Source of the DNA: JBEATZ01 sp041178545
GTDB taxonomy: Bacteria; Planctomycetota; UBA1135; UBA2386
Assembly (NCBI GenBank): GCA_041178545.1
Contig: JBEGVB010000054.1
Location: forward strand, 1-64,000
Reading direction: 5' to 3'
Length of the DNA: 64,000 nt
Part shown: positions 16,843 to 26,131 of the stretch, one piece after another
Position numbering within the stretch: position 1 is the first letter of the stretch
How the letters are laid out: each line of letters begins with the position of its first letter
The notes under the pieces: generated by a model
Told to the model about the DNA's origin: nothing
Seen by the model: only the letters and a program-made list of their open reading frames with translations
Database searches by the model: none
Made by a program: the position numbers and the translations under genes

Positions 16843-19401
16843 ATGCGCAACCCACTGTTCCCCCTGCTCCCCGTGTTGGCACTCGTCGCGACGGCTTGCT
16901 CCGGCGGAGGCTCGTCGGACGGCAACGGCGACTGCCAGACCGGCGGCTTCTGCCTGACGTACTGTGACCTCGGTTGCAGCCTGAGCGGCTGCTCCCTGAC
17001 CGAGATCGCGGAGAACCAGCAACTGCGGTTCGTCTTCAACGAGGCCGTGGAACCGAGCTCGGTGACCGTCTCGACGTTCTCGATCCGCACCGCCTCGGGC
17101 CAGCGGCCCAACGGTGACTTCCTGGTCGAGGACAACGTGGTCACGTTCATCCCCACGATCCGCGTGGTGGGCGGCACCACCTCGTTCGGCTTCCAGCGCG
17201 GGGAGAGCTACATCATCAACCTGGCCAGCGGCTCCTCCAACGAGGGCATCCGCTCGGCCTCGGGCGACGCACTCAGCTCGCCACTCAACTGCACGGTGCG
17301 CGCGACCCTCGGCGTCATCGACGAGAACCAGCTGCCGCCGACGGCCACGCTGGTGTCGCCCACGGACCTGGTCAATGCGCCCACGGACACGTCCGTGGTG
17401 CTGCGGTTCAACGAGCTGATCGACCCGACGCCGTTCGGCGCTTCGGCGATCACGGCCCCGATCCGCTACCAGCTCTCGCGCGGCACCAACAACCCGATCC
17501 AGCTGGAAGGGTCGCTGACCCTGAGTGTCGAGCGCGTGGGCGGGACCAACGTGTCCGTGGTCACCCTGCGTCCCAGCACGGCGCTGCCCGGTGGTGCCAC
17601 GGTGCGCATCGAGGTCACTCCCGAGGTGCGCGACCTCGCCGGTGTCAGTTCGCCGGGCCAGCTGATGTTCTTCAACACCGAGGCCGGCAGCATCGCCGAC
17701 CAGGACCTCGTGGAGACGTTTGCCAGCCCCGCACGGCAGGATCCGCAGATCTCCTCCGGCCCGTGGAGCAACGGCGCCCGTCCTGGTGCCATCGGCGGCG
17801 ACGGCCGCCACGGTTCCTTCGACATCACGGTGGGCACCAGCCTCGGCAACCAGGTCTACACCTGGAACACCGACAACATCACCATCCCGGGCACCCGCAC
17901 CATCAGCGGTCTGCCGATCACGGTGACGGACGGCCGGCTCTACTTCACCGACTTCGTCCTGGCCGAGGGCTTCACGCTGCGCTTCCAGGGCACCAACCCG
18001 CCGCAGATCTTCGTGCGCGGTCGGGTGGACATCGCGGGCCGCATCGAGCTCAACGGTGCCACCATGAGCTCGTCCTACGTGTTCCGCGACGCACTGGCAA
18101 CGACGCCGGTGCAGGGGCAGCCCGGTGGCACGGGCGGTCCCGGCGGCTCCCGCGGTGGCCGCGGTGCAAACCGCTGCCTTGGCACCGGTCCGATCATCAC
18201 CGGTGGAGTGATCCAGACAGACGGCCAGCTCGGTGAGACGGTGCGTCTGCCCGCTGGCCACGCCTACGCCGCTCGCGCCGCGGGCACGGGTGGCCTCGGC
18301 TCGCCCATGTTCCCCACCACGGGCCTCAACGCGTCCGTGCAGTACACGATCCTCTCCGCCTTCTCGGGCCAGATTGCCCCGGGCGGCGGCGGCGGCGGCA
18401 ACTGGACCGCGGGCACCGCAGGCTCGGTCACGCCGGCAGCAGGCATCGTGGCCGGCGCAGCCGGTGGACTGGCTGGAGCCTTCGACAACTTCCCGGTGCC
18501 CACCGGCGTCTCCTCGCTCAACCACTTCCTCGTCGGTGGCTCGGGTGGCGGCGGTGGCGGCAGCCACTGCTTCCTCGCCGTCTCCGGCAACGCCGCGGAC
18601 GTGTGGAAGGCGGGTGCTGGTGGCTCGGGCGGCGGTGGTTCCATCGCCTTCCGCGCCGGCAACAACGTGCTGCTGCGCCGTCTGGGCGTCGTCGAGGCCA
18701 AGGGTGGCGCTGGCGCGATCTTCAGTGACCGCGTCACGGCTGGCGTCCCCTCGCCCGGCGGCGGTGGTTCGGGCGGCAGCATCCTGGTGCAGTCGGGCAA
18801 CGACGTGACCCTCGAGGGCACGCTCGACACGAGTGGTGGCAACGGTTCCCGCACCGGCAACATCCAGCCGGTCAACCTCAACGCCAACTGCTTCGGTGGT
18901 CCTGGCGCGCCCGGCATCTACCGCATCGAGGCCGTCGGCACGACCACGCTGAGCGCCCCGACCCTGACTCCGGCGATCGACCCTGCCCGCAACCAGGGCC
19001 CGCTCAACGACCGCGACGACCTCGTCGGCTGCGCGTCGCTGTGGCGCCCCACGGGCAAGCTGTTCCCGCCGGAGTGGAAGCGCTACGTGCTCGAGGTCGA
19101 CTTCAATGGCGACGGCACCGTCGACTCGGTCTACAGCGACGATCCCACGGTCCCGGGCTCGGTGGGTCTGGCCACGGACCCGAACGGCCCCGTGACCATC
19201 AAGTTCCAGGGCGCGAGTGTGAGCTCCACCACGGGCCAGCCCGTGGCCGGCACGGTCGGCCCCTGGCGCGACTCGACCAATGCCGCCGGTGGCAGCCTCA
19301 ACACCGACAACGCGACGGGCTTCCGCTTCCAGCTGGTGTTCAACCGCCGCGACTTCCCCAACTGCATCGTCCGCAACCTCGTGGTCACCGTCCGCGGCTG
19401 A
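16843..19401 (+). CDS. Glycine-rich surface lipoprotein with Ig-like domains (paralogue B)
   Basis: The 852-residue product has a lipoprotein signal (MRNPLFPLLPVLALVATAC) and the same plan as the gene before it: a Cys-rich neck (CDLGCSLSGCSLTEIAE), two Big_5-like domains (for example TATLVSPTDLVNAPTD... VVLRFNELIDPTPF), Gly-rich segments (PGGTGGPGGSRGGRGANR; GGGGSGGSILVQSG) and a C-terminal domain ending NLVVTVRG. A TTG at 16825 is an alternative start, but the ATG opens straight into the signal peptide. It follows its paralogue by 52 nt, so tandem duplication is the simplest explanation. It lacks the roughly 65-residue insert of paralogue A. It is probably co-transcribed and surface-exposed. 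Confidence 0.85.
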   Translation: MRNPLFPLLPVLALVATACSGGGSSDGNGDCQTGGFCLTYCDLGCSLSGCSLTEIAENQQLRFVFNEAVEPSSVTVSTFSIRTASGQRPNGDFLVEDNVVTFIPTIRVVGGTTSFGFQRGESYIINLASGSSNEGIRSASGDALSSPLNCTVRATLGVIDENQLPPTATLVSPTDLVNAPTDTSVVLRFNELIDPTPFGASAITAPIRYQLSRGTNNPIQLEGSLTLSVERVGGTNVSVVTLRPSTALPGGATVRIEVTPEVRDLAGVSSPGQLMFFNTEAGSIADQDLVETFASPARQDPQISSGPWSNGARPGAIGGDGRHGSFDITVGTSLGNQVYTWNTDNITIPGTRTISGLPITVTDGRLYFTDFVLAEGFTLRFQGTNPPQIFVRGRVDIAGRIELNGATMSSSYVFRDALATTPVQGQPGGTGGPGGSRGGRGANRCLGTGPIITGGVIQTDGQLGETVRLPAGHAYAARAAGTGGLGSPMFPTTGLNASVQYTILSAFSGQIAPGGGGGGNWTAGTAGSVTPAAGIVAGAAGGLAGAFDNFPVPTGVSSLNHFLVGGSGGGGGGSHCFLAVSGNAADVWKAGAGGSGGGGSIAFRAGNNVLLRRLGVVEAKGGAGAIFSDRVTAGVPSPGGGGSGGSILVQSGNDVTLEGTLDTSGGNGSRTGNIQPVNLNANCFGGPGAPGIYRIEAVGTTTLSAPTLTPAIDPARNQGPLNDRDDLVGCASLWRPTGKLFPPEWKRYVLEVDFNGDGTVDSVYSDDPTVPGSVGLATDPNGPVTIKFQGASVSSTTGQPVAGTVGPWRDSTNAAGGSLNTDNATGFRFQLVFNRRDFPNCIVRNLVVTVRG

Positions 19402-19408
19402 TGCACGC

Positions 19409-19434
19409 GGCCCCGCGCAAGACTGCGCGGGGCC
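19409..19434 (+). terminator. Terminator hairpin after the tandem lipoprotein genes
   Basis: GGCCCCGCGCA pairs perfectly with TGCGCGGGGCC around a four-base AGAC loop (11 bp). No T-run follows. It ends 25 nt before the amidohydrolase start. Confidence 0.6.
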
Positions 19435-19459
19435 CGGTGGCGTCCCCCGGCCCGCCTGC

Positions 19460-20683
19460 ATGGTCACCACGCTCCGTGCACGGCTCGTGTGGCTCGCGAC
19501 CGGGGAGGTGCTTGCCCCGGGCGAGTTGACGTGGGACGCGCAGGGCATCCTGCGCGCGGTCGGACCGGCGCGCGGTCCGGCCCTCGACCTGTTCGTGGCG
19601 CCCGGGTTGGTCAACGCGCACGTGCACCTGCAACTTGCGCCGCTGCAGCACCGGCGCTCGCGCTTCGTGCCGTGGGTCCGCCAACTCATGGAGGAGCGGC
19701 GTGCACAGGACCCTGCGGAGTGGGGGCAGACGGCGCGTGCCCAGCTCGCAGCGTTGCTTGCGTCGGGCACCACGGCCGTGGGGGAGATCGACGCTTCCGG
19801 TGCCAGCCTCGCCCCGTTGCGCGACTCCGGGCTCGCAGGTCGCTGTTACCGCGAGGTCACCGGCTTCCACCTCGGCCGCCCCGCGGCACGCGCACTCGTG
19901 GCGCAGGTTGCACCCTCCGGCACGGGTGCCTGCGCGCCAGGACTCTCGCCCCATGCCCCGTACTCGGTGTCGCCGCACCTCTTCCGCGCCGCGCGCGCGA
20001 CCCGCATGCCCCTGGCAGTGCACGTCGCGGAGACCGTGGAGGAACAGCAGTTCCTGCAGCACGGGACCGGGCCGTTCGCCGAGTTGCTGCGCGACCTCGG
20101 ACGGTTGCCGGAGGATTTCGATGCTCCGGGCGTGGGCGCGGTCGAGCACCTCGAGCGCCTCGGTGTCCTCGGCCCGGCGACCACGCTCGTCCACTGCCAG
20201 CACCTGGTGCGGGGCGATGCCGACCGCATCGCGCGCGCGGGCAGCCCCGTCGTGGTCTGCCCTGGCACCATCCTGTGGTTCCGGCGTGCCGCGCCGCCGG
20301 TGGCCGCATGGCTGCGCCGAGGCATCCCGGTGGCGCTGGGCACCGACTCGGCAGCCAGCAACCACGGCACCCTCTCGATGGTGGCCGAACTGGCCCGGGC
20401 GGCCAGGCTCTGGCCGTCGTTGCGGCCCGAGCAACTGCTTGCCATGGCAACACGGCACGGGGCCGCAGCCCTCGCGCGCCCTGACCTCGGCGGTCTGGTG
20501 CGCGGCAGGCGCATGGACGCCGTGGCCTGGCCCGCTGGTGCCGACCGCGTGGGGCCCGTCCTCGAGCGCGTGCTCGCGCGCGCGGAGCCACCTGCCTTCA
20601 CCTGGCTGCGCGGTCTTGGCTCCGGTGGCGCCACCTCCTACCGTGGGTCAGGTCGCGCGGGACCTTCCGCGCCCAACGGGTGA
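19460..20683 (+). CDS. Amidohydrolase (cytosine/guanine deaminase-like, ATZ/TRZ type)
   Basis: The 407-residue product belongs to the metal-dependent amidohydrolase superfamily: NAHVHLQL (H54 and H56 as metal ligands), HVAETVEEQQF, HCQHL, and LGTDSAASN with the catalytic Asp. Such enzymes deaminate nucleobases, S-adenosylhomocysteine/methylthioadenosine, aminodeoxyfutalosine or triazines; the substrate here cannot be read from the sequence. The ATG at 19460 gives the usual short beta-sandwich start (MVTTLRARLVWLATGEV). It is the first gene of a six-gene rightward run, and the DHH phosphoesterase starts next to its stop. Confidence 0.85.
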   Translation: MVTTLRARLVWLATGEVLAPGELTWDAQGILRAVGPARGPALDLFVAPGLVNAHVHLQLAPLQHRRSRFVPWVRQLMEERRAQDPAEWGQTARAQLAALLASGTTAVGEIDASGASLAPLRDSGLAGRCYREVTGFHLGRPAARALVAQVAPSGTGACAPGLSPHAPYSVSPHLFRAARATRMPLAVHVAETVEEQQFLQHGTGPFAELLRDLGRLPEDFDAPGVGAVEHLERLGVLGPATTLVHCQHLVRGDADRIARAGSPVVVCPGTILWFRRAAPPVAAWLRRGIPVALGTDSAASNHGTLSMVAELARAARLWPSLRPEQLLAMATRHGAAALARPDLGGLVRGRRMDAVAWPAGADRVGPVLERVLARAEPPAFTWLRGLGSGGATSYRGSGRAGPSAPNG

Positions 20684-20687
20684 ACCC

Positions 20688-21668
20688 TTGCAGACCAACC
20701 TGGCCGAACTGCTGCAGTCGCGACAGAGCTTCTTGTTGACCGGACACGAGAACCCGGACGGCGACTGTGTCGGCGCCCAGTGCGCGCTGTACCACCTGCT
20801 GGTGGCGATGGGGAAGCAGGTCACGATCCTCAACCCCGACCCGATCAGTCGCTCCTACGACTTCCTGCTGCGGCACACGCCGTTCCACTCGGCGCGCGAC
20901 GGCGGCCCCGTCCCCACGGTGGAGGTGGTGGTGCTGCTCGACTGCTCGCAACTCTCGCGCGTGGGGGAACTGGGCAAGCGACTTGCCGCCACCGGCGCAA
21001 TCCTTGCGGTGATCGACCACCACGTGGGCAGCGAGCACGGGGACGGGCAGGTGGGACTCGTGGACGCCACGGCAGCCGCCACGGGGGCCTTGGTGCGCAG
21101 GCTCTACGCGCAGATGGGCCGACCGCTCTCGGCAGCGGCTGCAGAAGGGGTGTTCCTCTCCCTCGTGTCGGACACCGGCTGGTTCCGCTACTCCAACACC
21201 GATGCCTCGGTCATGGCCATGGCCGGGGAGATGATCGACTCCGGTGTGCAGCCCGCGCTCGTGTACGACGCGATCCACCGCCGCAACCACCCGGACTCTG
21301 CCAAGCTGCTGGCGGATGCCCTGGGCACCGGGGAACTGCGGCTCGGCGGCAGGCTCGCGGTCGCATGCCTCGACAAGTCGATCATGGACCGCGCCGGCCG
21401 CATCGACTTCGACACCGACCAGGTGCTCGACCCGCTCCGTTCGCTGCAGGAGGTGGAGGTCGTCGCCTTGTTCAAGGAGCGGTTCGACGGCTCCGTCAAG
21501 CTGTCGATGCGCGCGAAGGGCGACGTCGACGTCCAGCAGATCGCGGCGGCATTCGGCGGCGGCGGCCACAAGAAGGCGGCCGGGGCGACGCTGCAGATCC
21601 CCATGCCTGCCGCGGTGCACGCCGTCGAGCAGCACGTGGCCAGGGCACTCGCGAGCAAGGTGCCATGA
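20688..21668 (+). CDS. nrnA: DHH/DHHA1 phosphoesterase (NrnA-like oligoribonuclease / pAp phosphatase)
   Basis: NrnA-type enzymes degrade short oligoribonucleotides and dephosphorylate pAp. The product (326 residues from the TTG at 20688) has the DHH motifs GHENPDGDCVG, LLDCSQLSRVG, VIDHHVGSE and SDTGWFRYSNT, and the DHHA1 motif GGGGHKKAAGATL at the C-terminus. The start is uncertain. A GTG at 20643 would add 15 residues and overlap the amidohydrolase; the TTG gives the usual distance (about 20 residues) from the start to the first motif. Its position in a coupled run with a metallophosphoesterase fits a nucleotide-turnover theme, but that link is speculative. Confidence 0.88.
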   Translation: MQTNLAELLQSRQSFLLTGHENPDGDCVGAQCALYHLLVAMGKQVTILNPDPISRSYDFLLRHTPFHSARDGGPVPTVEVVVLLDCSQLSRVGELGKRLAATGAILAVIDHHVGSEHGDGQVGLVDATAAATGALVRRLYAQMGRPLSAAAAEGVFLSLVSDTGWFRYSNTDASVMAMAGEMIDSGVQPALVYDAIHRRNHPDSAKLLADALGTGELRLGGRLAVACLDKSIMDRAGRIDFDTDQVLDPLRSLQEVEVVALFKERFDGSVKLSMRAKGDVDVQQIAAAFGGGGHKKAAGATLQIPMPAAVHAVEQHVARALASKVP

Positions 21669-21714
21669 CACGCGTGTGCTGGTCGCGGGGACAGGGTGCA
21701 AGGGAGGCGACGCA

Positions 21715-22467
21715 GTGAGCGCCTTCGCCCTCGTCTCGGACCTGCACTCCAACCTGCAGGCAGTGGAAGCCGTCTTCCACCGCATCGACCAGCTCGGCAT
21801 CCGCGACGTGCGGTGCCTCGGCGACATCGTGGGCTACGGCGCCGACCCGCTCGCGGTCACGAGACTCGTGATGCAGCGGTGCCAGTGGTCGCTGCTCGGC
21901 AACCACGACTGGGGCCTCTTCCACTCCCTCGACGACTTCAACCCACTGGCTCGCGACGCCCTGCTCCACTCCCGCAGTCGCTTGCAGCCGGCATGGTGGT
22001 CGCCCCAGCGGCGCGCAGCATGGGCCTACCTGCGCTCGCTGTCGCCGGAGCACATGGATGCTGACCACCTCTACTTCCATGGTTCGCCGCGCGACCCGGT
22101 GATGGAGTACGTGATGCGCAGCGACGGCTTGCTCGAGCCCGAGAAGATGCGCCAGATCTTCCTGCGCATCGACCGTCCTGCGTTCGTCGGCCACACGCAC
22201 TGGCCCGGCGTGCACTGGCCCACGCACCAGTTCGAGGCTGCGTGCGAGGGTCGCATGCGGTTCCGCATCGACCGAGTCCCCTGCATCGTCAACGTGGGCA
22301 GCGTCGGCCAGCCGCGCGACGGCGACCCACGTGCGTGCTTCGTCGTCGTGAACGGCGGCGAGGTCGAGTTCCACCGCGTGGCCTACGACATCGCCACGGC
22401 ACAGTCCCGCATCCTTGCCGCAGGACTGCACCCCGCGCTTGCCGAGCGCCTCGGGAGGGGCAAGTAG
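21715..22467 (+). CDS. Calcineurin-like metallophosphoesterase (YfcE/diadenosine tetraphosphatase-like)
   Basis: The 250-residue product has the two-metal phosphoesterase motifs in order: SDLHSN (D9, H11), GDIVGYG, GNHDWG, HGSPRD and GHTHWPG. Members hydrolyse phosphomonoesters, phosphodiesters or dinucleoside polyphosphates; the substrate is unknown. The GTG start is backed by GGGAGG 7 nt upstream. The stop overlaps the GTG start of cutA by one base. It belongs to the six-gene coupled run. Confidence 0.88.
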   Translation: MSAFALVSDLHSNLQAVEAVFHRIDQLGIRDVRCLGDIVGYGADPLAVTRLVMQRCQWSLLGNHDWGLFHSLDDFNPLARDALLHSRSRLQPAWWSPQRRAAWAYLRSLSPEHMDADHLYFHGSPRDPVMEYVMRSDGLLEPEKMRQIFLRIDRPAFVGHTHWPGVHWPTHQFEAACEGRMRFRIDRVPCIVNVGSVGQPRDGDPRACFVVVNGGEVEFHRVAYDIATAQSRILAAGLHPALAERLGRGK

Positions 22468-22814
22468 TGGCGTCTCACGAGGTCGTGGTCGTGTTGTGCA
22501 CCGTGCCCGAGGCAGGTGCCGCACGACTCGTGGACGCGGTGCTGGAGCTGCGGCTTGCCGCCTGTGTGCAGTCGGTGGGTCCCGTGCGCTCCCGCTACCG
22601 CTGGCAGGGTGGGGTCGAGGAGTCGACCGAGACCTTGTTGGTGCTGAAGACGGCGCGCGACCGTGTGGAGGCGTTGCGTGCGGCACTGGTCGCACACCAC
22701 CCCTACCAGGTGCCAGAGGTGCTCGAACTGCCCGTCTCGGGCGGCCACGAGGCCTACTTGCAGTGGGTGTTCGCGGAGACGCGATTGCCGGGAGCCACCG
22801 GGGAGACCGCGTGA
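22467..22814 (+). CDS. cutA: CutA-family divalent-cation tolerance protein
   Basis: CutA is a small cytoplasmic trimeric protein linked to copper/divalent-cation tolerance, although its biochemical role is unsettled. The 115-residue product matches the family: LCTVPEAG near the start, LRLAACVQ, SRYRWQGGVEESTETLLVLKT, HPYQVPEVLELPV and AYLQWV. It starts with a GTG whose first base is the last base of the preceding TAG, and its own stop overlaps the transporter start (GTGA). It is thus translationally coupled on both sides. Confidence 0.92.
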   Translation: MASHEVVVVLCTVPEAGAARLVDAVLELRLAACVQSVGPVRSRYRWQGGVEESTETLLVLKTARDRVEALRAALVAHHPYQVPEVLELPVSGGHEAYLQWVFAETRLPGATGETA

Positions 22815-24388
22815 GCGGGTCTCGCGAGGGCGCAGTTGCCGGCGACGAGGTGAAGCCGCTGCGGCTGCTGGCAGCGCTGCTGCTCGGCGTGGTCGGGTAC
22901 TTGCTTGCCGGTTCGATGCCCTTGCCGCCCGGCAAGGACGTTGGCGCCGCCCAGCTCGTGCTCGCAGTCACGTTCACCACCGCAACGTGCTGGCTCACCG
23001 GGGCAATGCCGCTCGGTGCGGCAGGCGTGCTGCCGATGGTGTTGCTGCCCTTCCTCGGGCTGCGCACCGCCCGCGAGGTCGCCTCCAGCTACAGCGACCC
23101 GATCCTCCTGCTCTTCGGTGGCGGCTTCGTGCTGGCACTGGTCATCGAGCGCTGGAACCTGCACCGTCGCATCGCACTCGGGGTGTTGCGCTTCGTCGGG
23201 GCGAACCCGAGCCGCCTCGTGCTCGGGTTCTTCCTCGCCGCCACCTTGATCTCGTTGTTCATCAACAACACGTCGGTGGCACTCATGCTGCTGCCCATCG
23301 GCACGGTGCTGATCCAGCGCACCACGGCACTCGGCATCCTGTCGCCAACTGCCGCTCGCAACTTCGGGGCAGGCGTGATGCTGGCCATCGCCTATGGCGC
23401 GTCGATCGGCGGCATCGGCACGCCGATCGGGACGCCGCCCAACGCAGTGTTCTTCGGTGCCTGGTCCGAACTGGTGGAGAAGGGCCTCGCCGAGCCGGTG
23501 TCGTTCTTCTCCTGGACGCTTGCCTTCGCACCGGTCTCGGTGGTCCTTGCCGTGGTCATGGCGTGGCTGTTCACCCGCTTCCTGCTGCCGCTGCCACGCG
23601 GGGCCATGGCCGGGGCGCAGGTGCTGCTGGACGAGGCGCGGACGCTGCCGCCCATGGGTCGCGCCGAGCGCCGCGTGGCGTGGATCTTCGCCGGTGCCGT
23701 GCTGCTGTGGGCCACCCGCGGTGACGTGCCGCTCGGCGACGGCGACGTGCTGCACGGCTGGGCACACCACCTGATGCCCGAGGGACGGCCCGAGGCGCAC
23801 ATCACCGATGGCATCGTAGCCATCGCCGTCGCGGTGCTCGCCTTCCTGGTCCCGTCCGGCGAGCCGTGCGGAAGGAGGCTCATGGACTGGCCGTCCATGG
23901 CGCGCATGCCGTGGGAACTGCTGCTCATGCTCGGTGGTGGGATGGCACTCGCAGCCGCCTTCGAGCCCGTCGGGTTGAGTGCTGCCTTCGGCGAGCTGAT
24001 GAAGCCGTGGATCGGTGCGGTGCACCCGGCGCTGTTCCTCTTCGTGCTCATCGTCGCCACCACGCTGTTCAGCGAGGTGGCCAGCAACGTGGCCCTTGCC
24101 GCCCTCCTCGTGCCGATCCTGCGCGACGGTGCAATGGCATCGGGTCTCGACCCGCGGCTGCTGATGATCCCTGCCACCCTCGCGGCGAGCTTCGGGTTCA
24201 TGCTGCCGATCGCCACACCGCCCAACGCCATCGTGTTCAGCTCGGGCCGCGTCTCGATGGGGCAGATGGTGCGCGCAGGCCTCGCACTCGACGTGATTGC
24301 TGCCGTGCTGCTCGTGGCCGTGCTGTGGTTCTGGGCGTTCCCGGTGCTGGGCGTCGACCCAGGCGCCATGCAGGGAGGGCCGAGGTGA
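22811..24388 (+). CDS. DASS-family sodium:dicarboxylate/sulfate/phosphate symporter
   Basis: The 525-residue polytopic membrane protein has the duplicated signature of divalent anion:Na+ symporters: SLFINNTSVALMLLPI then GTPIGTPPN in the first half, and SEVASNVALAALLVPI then IATPPNAIVF in the second. These SNT-type and TPPN motifs bind the sodium ions and carboxylate/sulfate substrate. About 12 membrane segments are visible. The specific anion is not predictable. The GTG start overlaps the cutA stop and its stop overlaps the next GTG. Confidence 0.9.
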   Translation: MSGSREGAVAGDEVKPLRLLAALLLGVVGYLLAGSMPLPPGKDVGAAQLVLAVTFTTATCWLTGAMPLGAAGVLPMVLLPFLGLRTAREVASSYSDPILLLFGGGFVLALVIERWNLHRRIALGVLRFVGANPSRLVLGFFLAATLISLFINNTSVALMLLPIGTVLIQRTTALGILSPTAARNFGAGVMLAIAYGASIGGIGTPIGTPPNAVFFGAWSELVEKGLAEPVSFFSWTLAFAPVSVVLAVVMAWLFTRFLLPLPRGAMAGAQVLLDEARTLPPMGRAERRVAWIFAGAVLLWATRGDVPLGDGDVLHGWAHHLMPEGRPEAHITDGIVAIAVAVLAFLVPSGEPCGRRLMDWPSMARMPWELLLMLGGGMALAAAFEPVGLSAAFGELMKPWIGAVHPALFLFVLIVATTLFSEVASNVALAALLVPILRDGAMASGLDPRLLMIPATLAASFGFMLPIATPPNAIVFSSGRVSMGQMVRAGLALDVIAAVLLVAVLWFWAFPVLGVDPGAMQGGPR

Positions 24389-26070
24389 GCACGTTGCGCA
24401 ACTGGCTGCTGCCCTGGCTCGCGGTGTTCCTGTGCCTGGGCACCTGTGCACACGGCACGCTGGAGAGCACCGACTCGGCGATGACGCTGCAGGCCGCCCG
24501 TGCCCTGTGGCTGCGCGGCGACAGCGGTCTGCACCGCAGCAGCGAGGGTGCTGCATGGGCAGCCGAGGGCATGGTGGCGGACCACGTTGCCGCGCAGGCT
24601 GCAGCCGGCGTGCACGAGTACGGCAAGCAGGGGACCAACGGCCTCTGGTACGTTTGGTTCCCGGTCGGCCACGTCGGTGCAATGGTCCCTGCCGTGGCGC
24701 TGGGGGAGGTGCTGGCCGCGGCCTTCCCGCAGCCCGAGCAGGCCTACCGCGCGGCCAAGGGCGAGGCGCTGTACCCGCACGGCATGTTCGTGTTCGACCA
24801 CCTGCTCGCCTGCCTGCTGCCTGCCGCCTTCGGTGCCGCCAGCACGTTGCTGCTGGTCGCCATCGGGCGGGCACTGGGCGCTGCCGCCCGCGACGCGTGG
24901 GCCAGCGCGCTCGTGTTGCTGTTCGCGACGCAGTTGTTCCCGCTCACGCGCGAGACGCTCTCCGACGGTCCCTCCGTCTGCTGGCTGCTTGCCGCACTGC
25001 TGGCGGTGGTGCGCGCGCAGGCAGGTTCCGCGTCCCTCGGCACCCTTTTCCTCGGCGGCTTCTTCGCGAGCCTCGCGGTCCTCACCCGCTACCAGCATGC
25101 GCTCGCGGTGCCGCTGTTTGCCGCAGCAGTGTGGTGTGCGCGGACGCCGGTCCTGCCCTGGCAGCGCCTCATTGCGTTTGCCGCCGGTGGCGCGCCCGGA
25201 CTCGTGCTGCTGCTCGCCACCAATGCAGCACGCTTCGGCCACCCGCTCGACACCGGCTATCCCGAGGCCTCGTCGTGGTTCAACCAGCCGCTGTGGGTCG
25301 GGCTGCTCAAGCTGCTGTTCGCGGGCGGCAAGGGCATCCTCTGGTTCACCCCGCTGCTCTGGTACGCACTGCCTGCAGCACTGGGGCGCGGGTTCAACCT
25401 GCGGTGGCTTGCATGGGGCATGCTGCTGCTGCCGCTGCTCATGTTCAGTGCCACGCCCGGTTGGCAGTCGGGCCAGTGCTGGGGGGCGCGCTACGTGACC
25501 CCGGGCATCGTTTGCTTCCTCGCGCTCGCCCTGCCCCAGCTGCAGCCGTGGCGCACGCGTCCGGTGCTCACGTCCGTGCTCGTGGGCATCGGTGTGCTCG
25601 TCAACCTCACGGGTGTGGTCGCGCCCACGCGCGGGCACAACCAACTCGCCGGCCAGGCAGTGCGCGTGCACTACCAGCAGCGCCTCGAGCGCGGCGAGGT
25701 CACGCAGCAGGACCTTGCGTCGTTCGACCCTGCCGACCGCTTCTTCACCGAGTGGCGGTTCTCGCCGCTCCACAGCCACTGGACCTACGCGTGGCTCGCG
25801 GCGCGCGGGGTGTTCGAGGACGCCGAGGGGCGGCCGGTGGCCGATGCCTCGCGCACCATCGAACCCATGTTCGGGGTGAGTTCCCCCGACCCGGTCGCGG
25901 GCCAGGCACCGATCCACTTCGAGGACCGCGGCTTCCGCCACCTGTGGTGGGTGCTCTGGGCCGGTCTCCTGGGGGTGTCCCCGTGGCTCCTGTTGGGGGT
26001 GTGGGTTGCCCTTGCCGTGCTCGCGGTCCGGTCCTGCCGCACCCTGGGACCGGCGACCAGGGAAAGCTGA
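24385..26070 (+). CDS. Polytopic membrane protein, GT-C (ArnT/PMT) glycosyltransferase-like
   Basis: The 561-residue product has about 11-13 hydrophobic segments and an early extracytoplasmic loop with acidic residues (GTLESTDSAMTLQAARALW), as in GT-C glycosyltransferases that use lipid-linked sugars. The ESTDS stretch could hold the catalytic acidic residue. A soluble region near the C-terminus (about 405-510) is followed by a last membrane segment. The GT-C assignment rests on topology and this loop, so it is tentative. It starts with GTG overlapping the transporter stop and is the last gene of the coupled run. Confidence 0.7.
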   Translation: MSTLRNWLLPWLAVFLCLGTCAHGTLESTDSAMTLQAARALWLRGDSGLHRSSEGAAWAAEGMVADHVAAQAAAGVHEYGKQGTNGLWYVWFPVGHVGAMVPAVALGEVLAAAFPQPEQAYRAAKGEALYPHGMFVFDHLLACLLPAAFGAASTLLLVAIGRALGAAARDAWASALVLLFATQLFPLTRETLSDGPSVCWLLAALLAVVRAQAGSASLGTLFLGGFFASLAVLTRYQHALAVPLFAAAVWCARTPVLPWQRLIAFAAGGAPGLVLLLATNAARFGHPLDTGYPEASSWFNQPLWVGLLKLLFAGGKGILWFTPLLWYALPAALGRGFNLRWLAWGMLLLPLLMFSATPGWQSGQCWGARYVTPGIVCFLALALPQLQPWRTRPVLTSVLVGIGVLVNLTGVVAPTRGHNQLAGQAVRVHYQQRLERGEVTQQDLASFDPADRFFTEWRFSPLHSHWTYAWLAARGVFEDAEGRPVADASRTIEPMFGVSSPDPVAGQAPIHFEDRGFRHLWWVLWAGLLGVSPWLLLGVWVALAVLAVRSCRTLGPATRES

Positions 26071-26131
26071 CAGGCGGGTCAAGCCGAGGCCCGGTCCGTG
26101 CCGATAGCAGCGGACCCGAGGAGACCTTGCC

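Noticed and set aside
16768..19773. A 1000-codon open frame antisense to the second glycine-rich lipoprotein gene
   Set aside because: Same GC-bias effect; the plus strand has a signal peptide, lipobox and a paralogue upstream.
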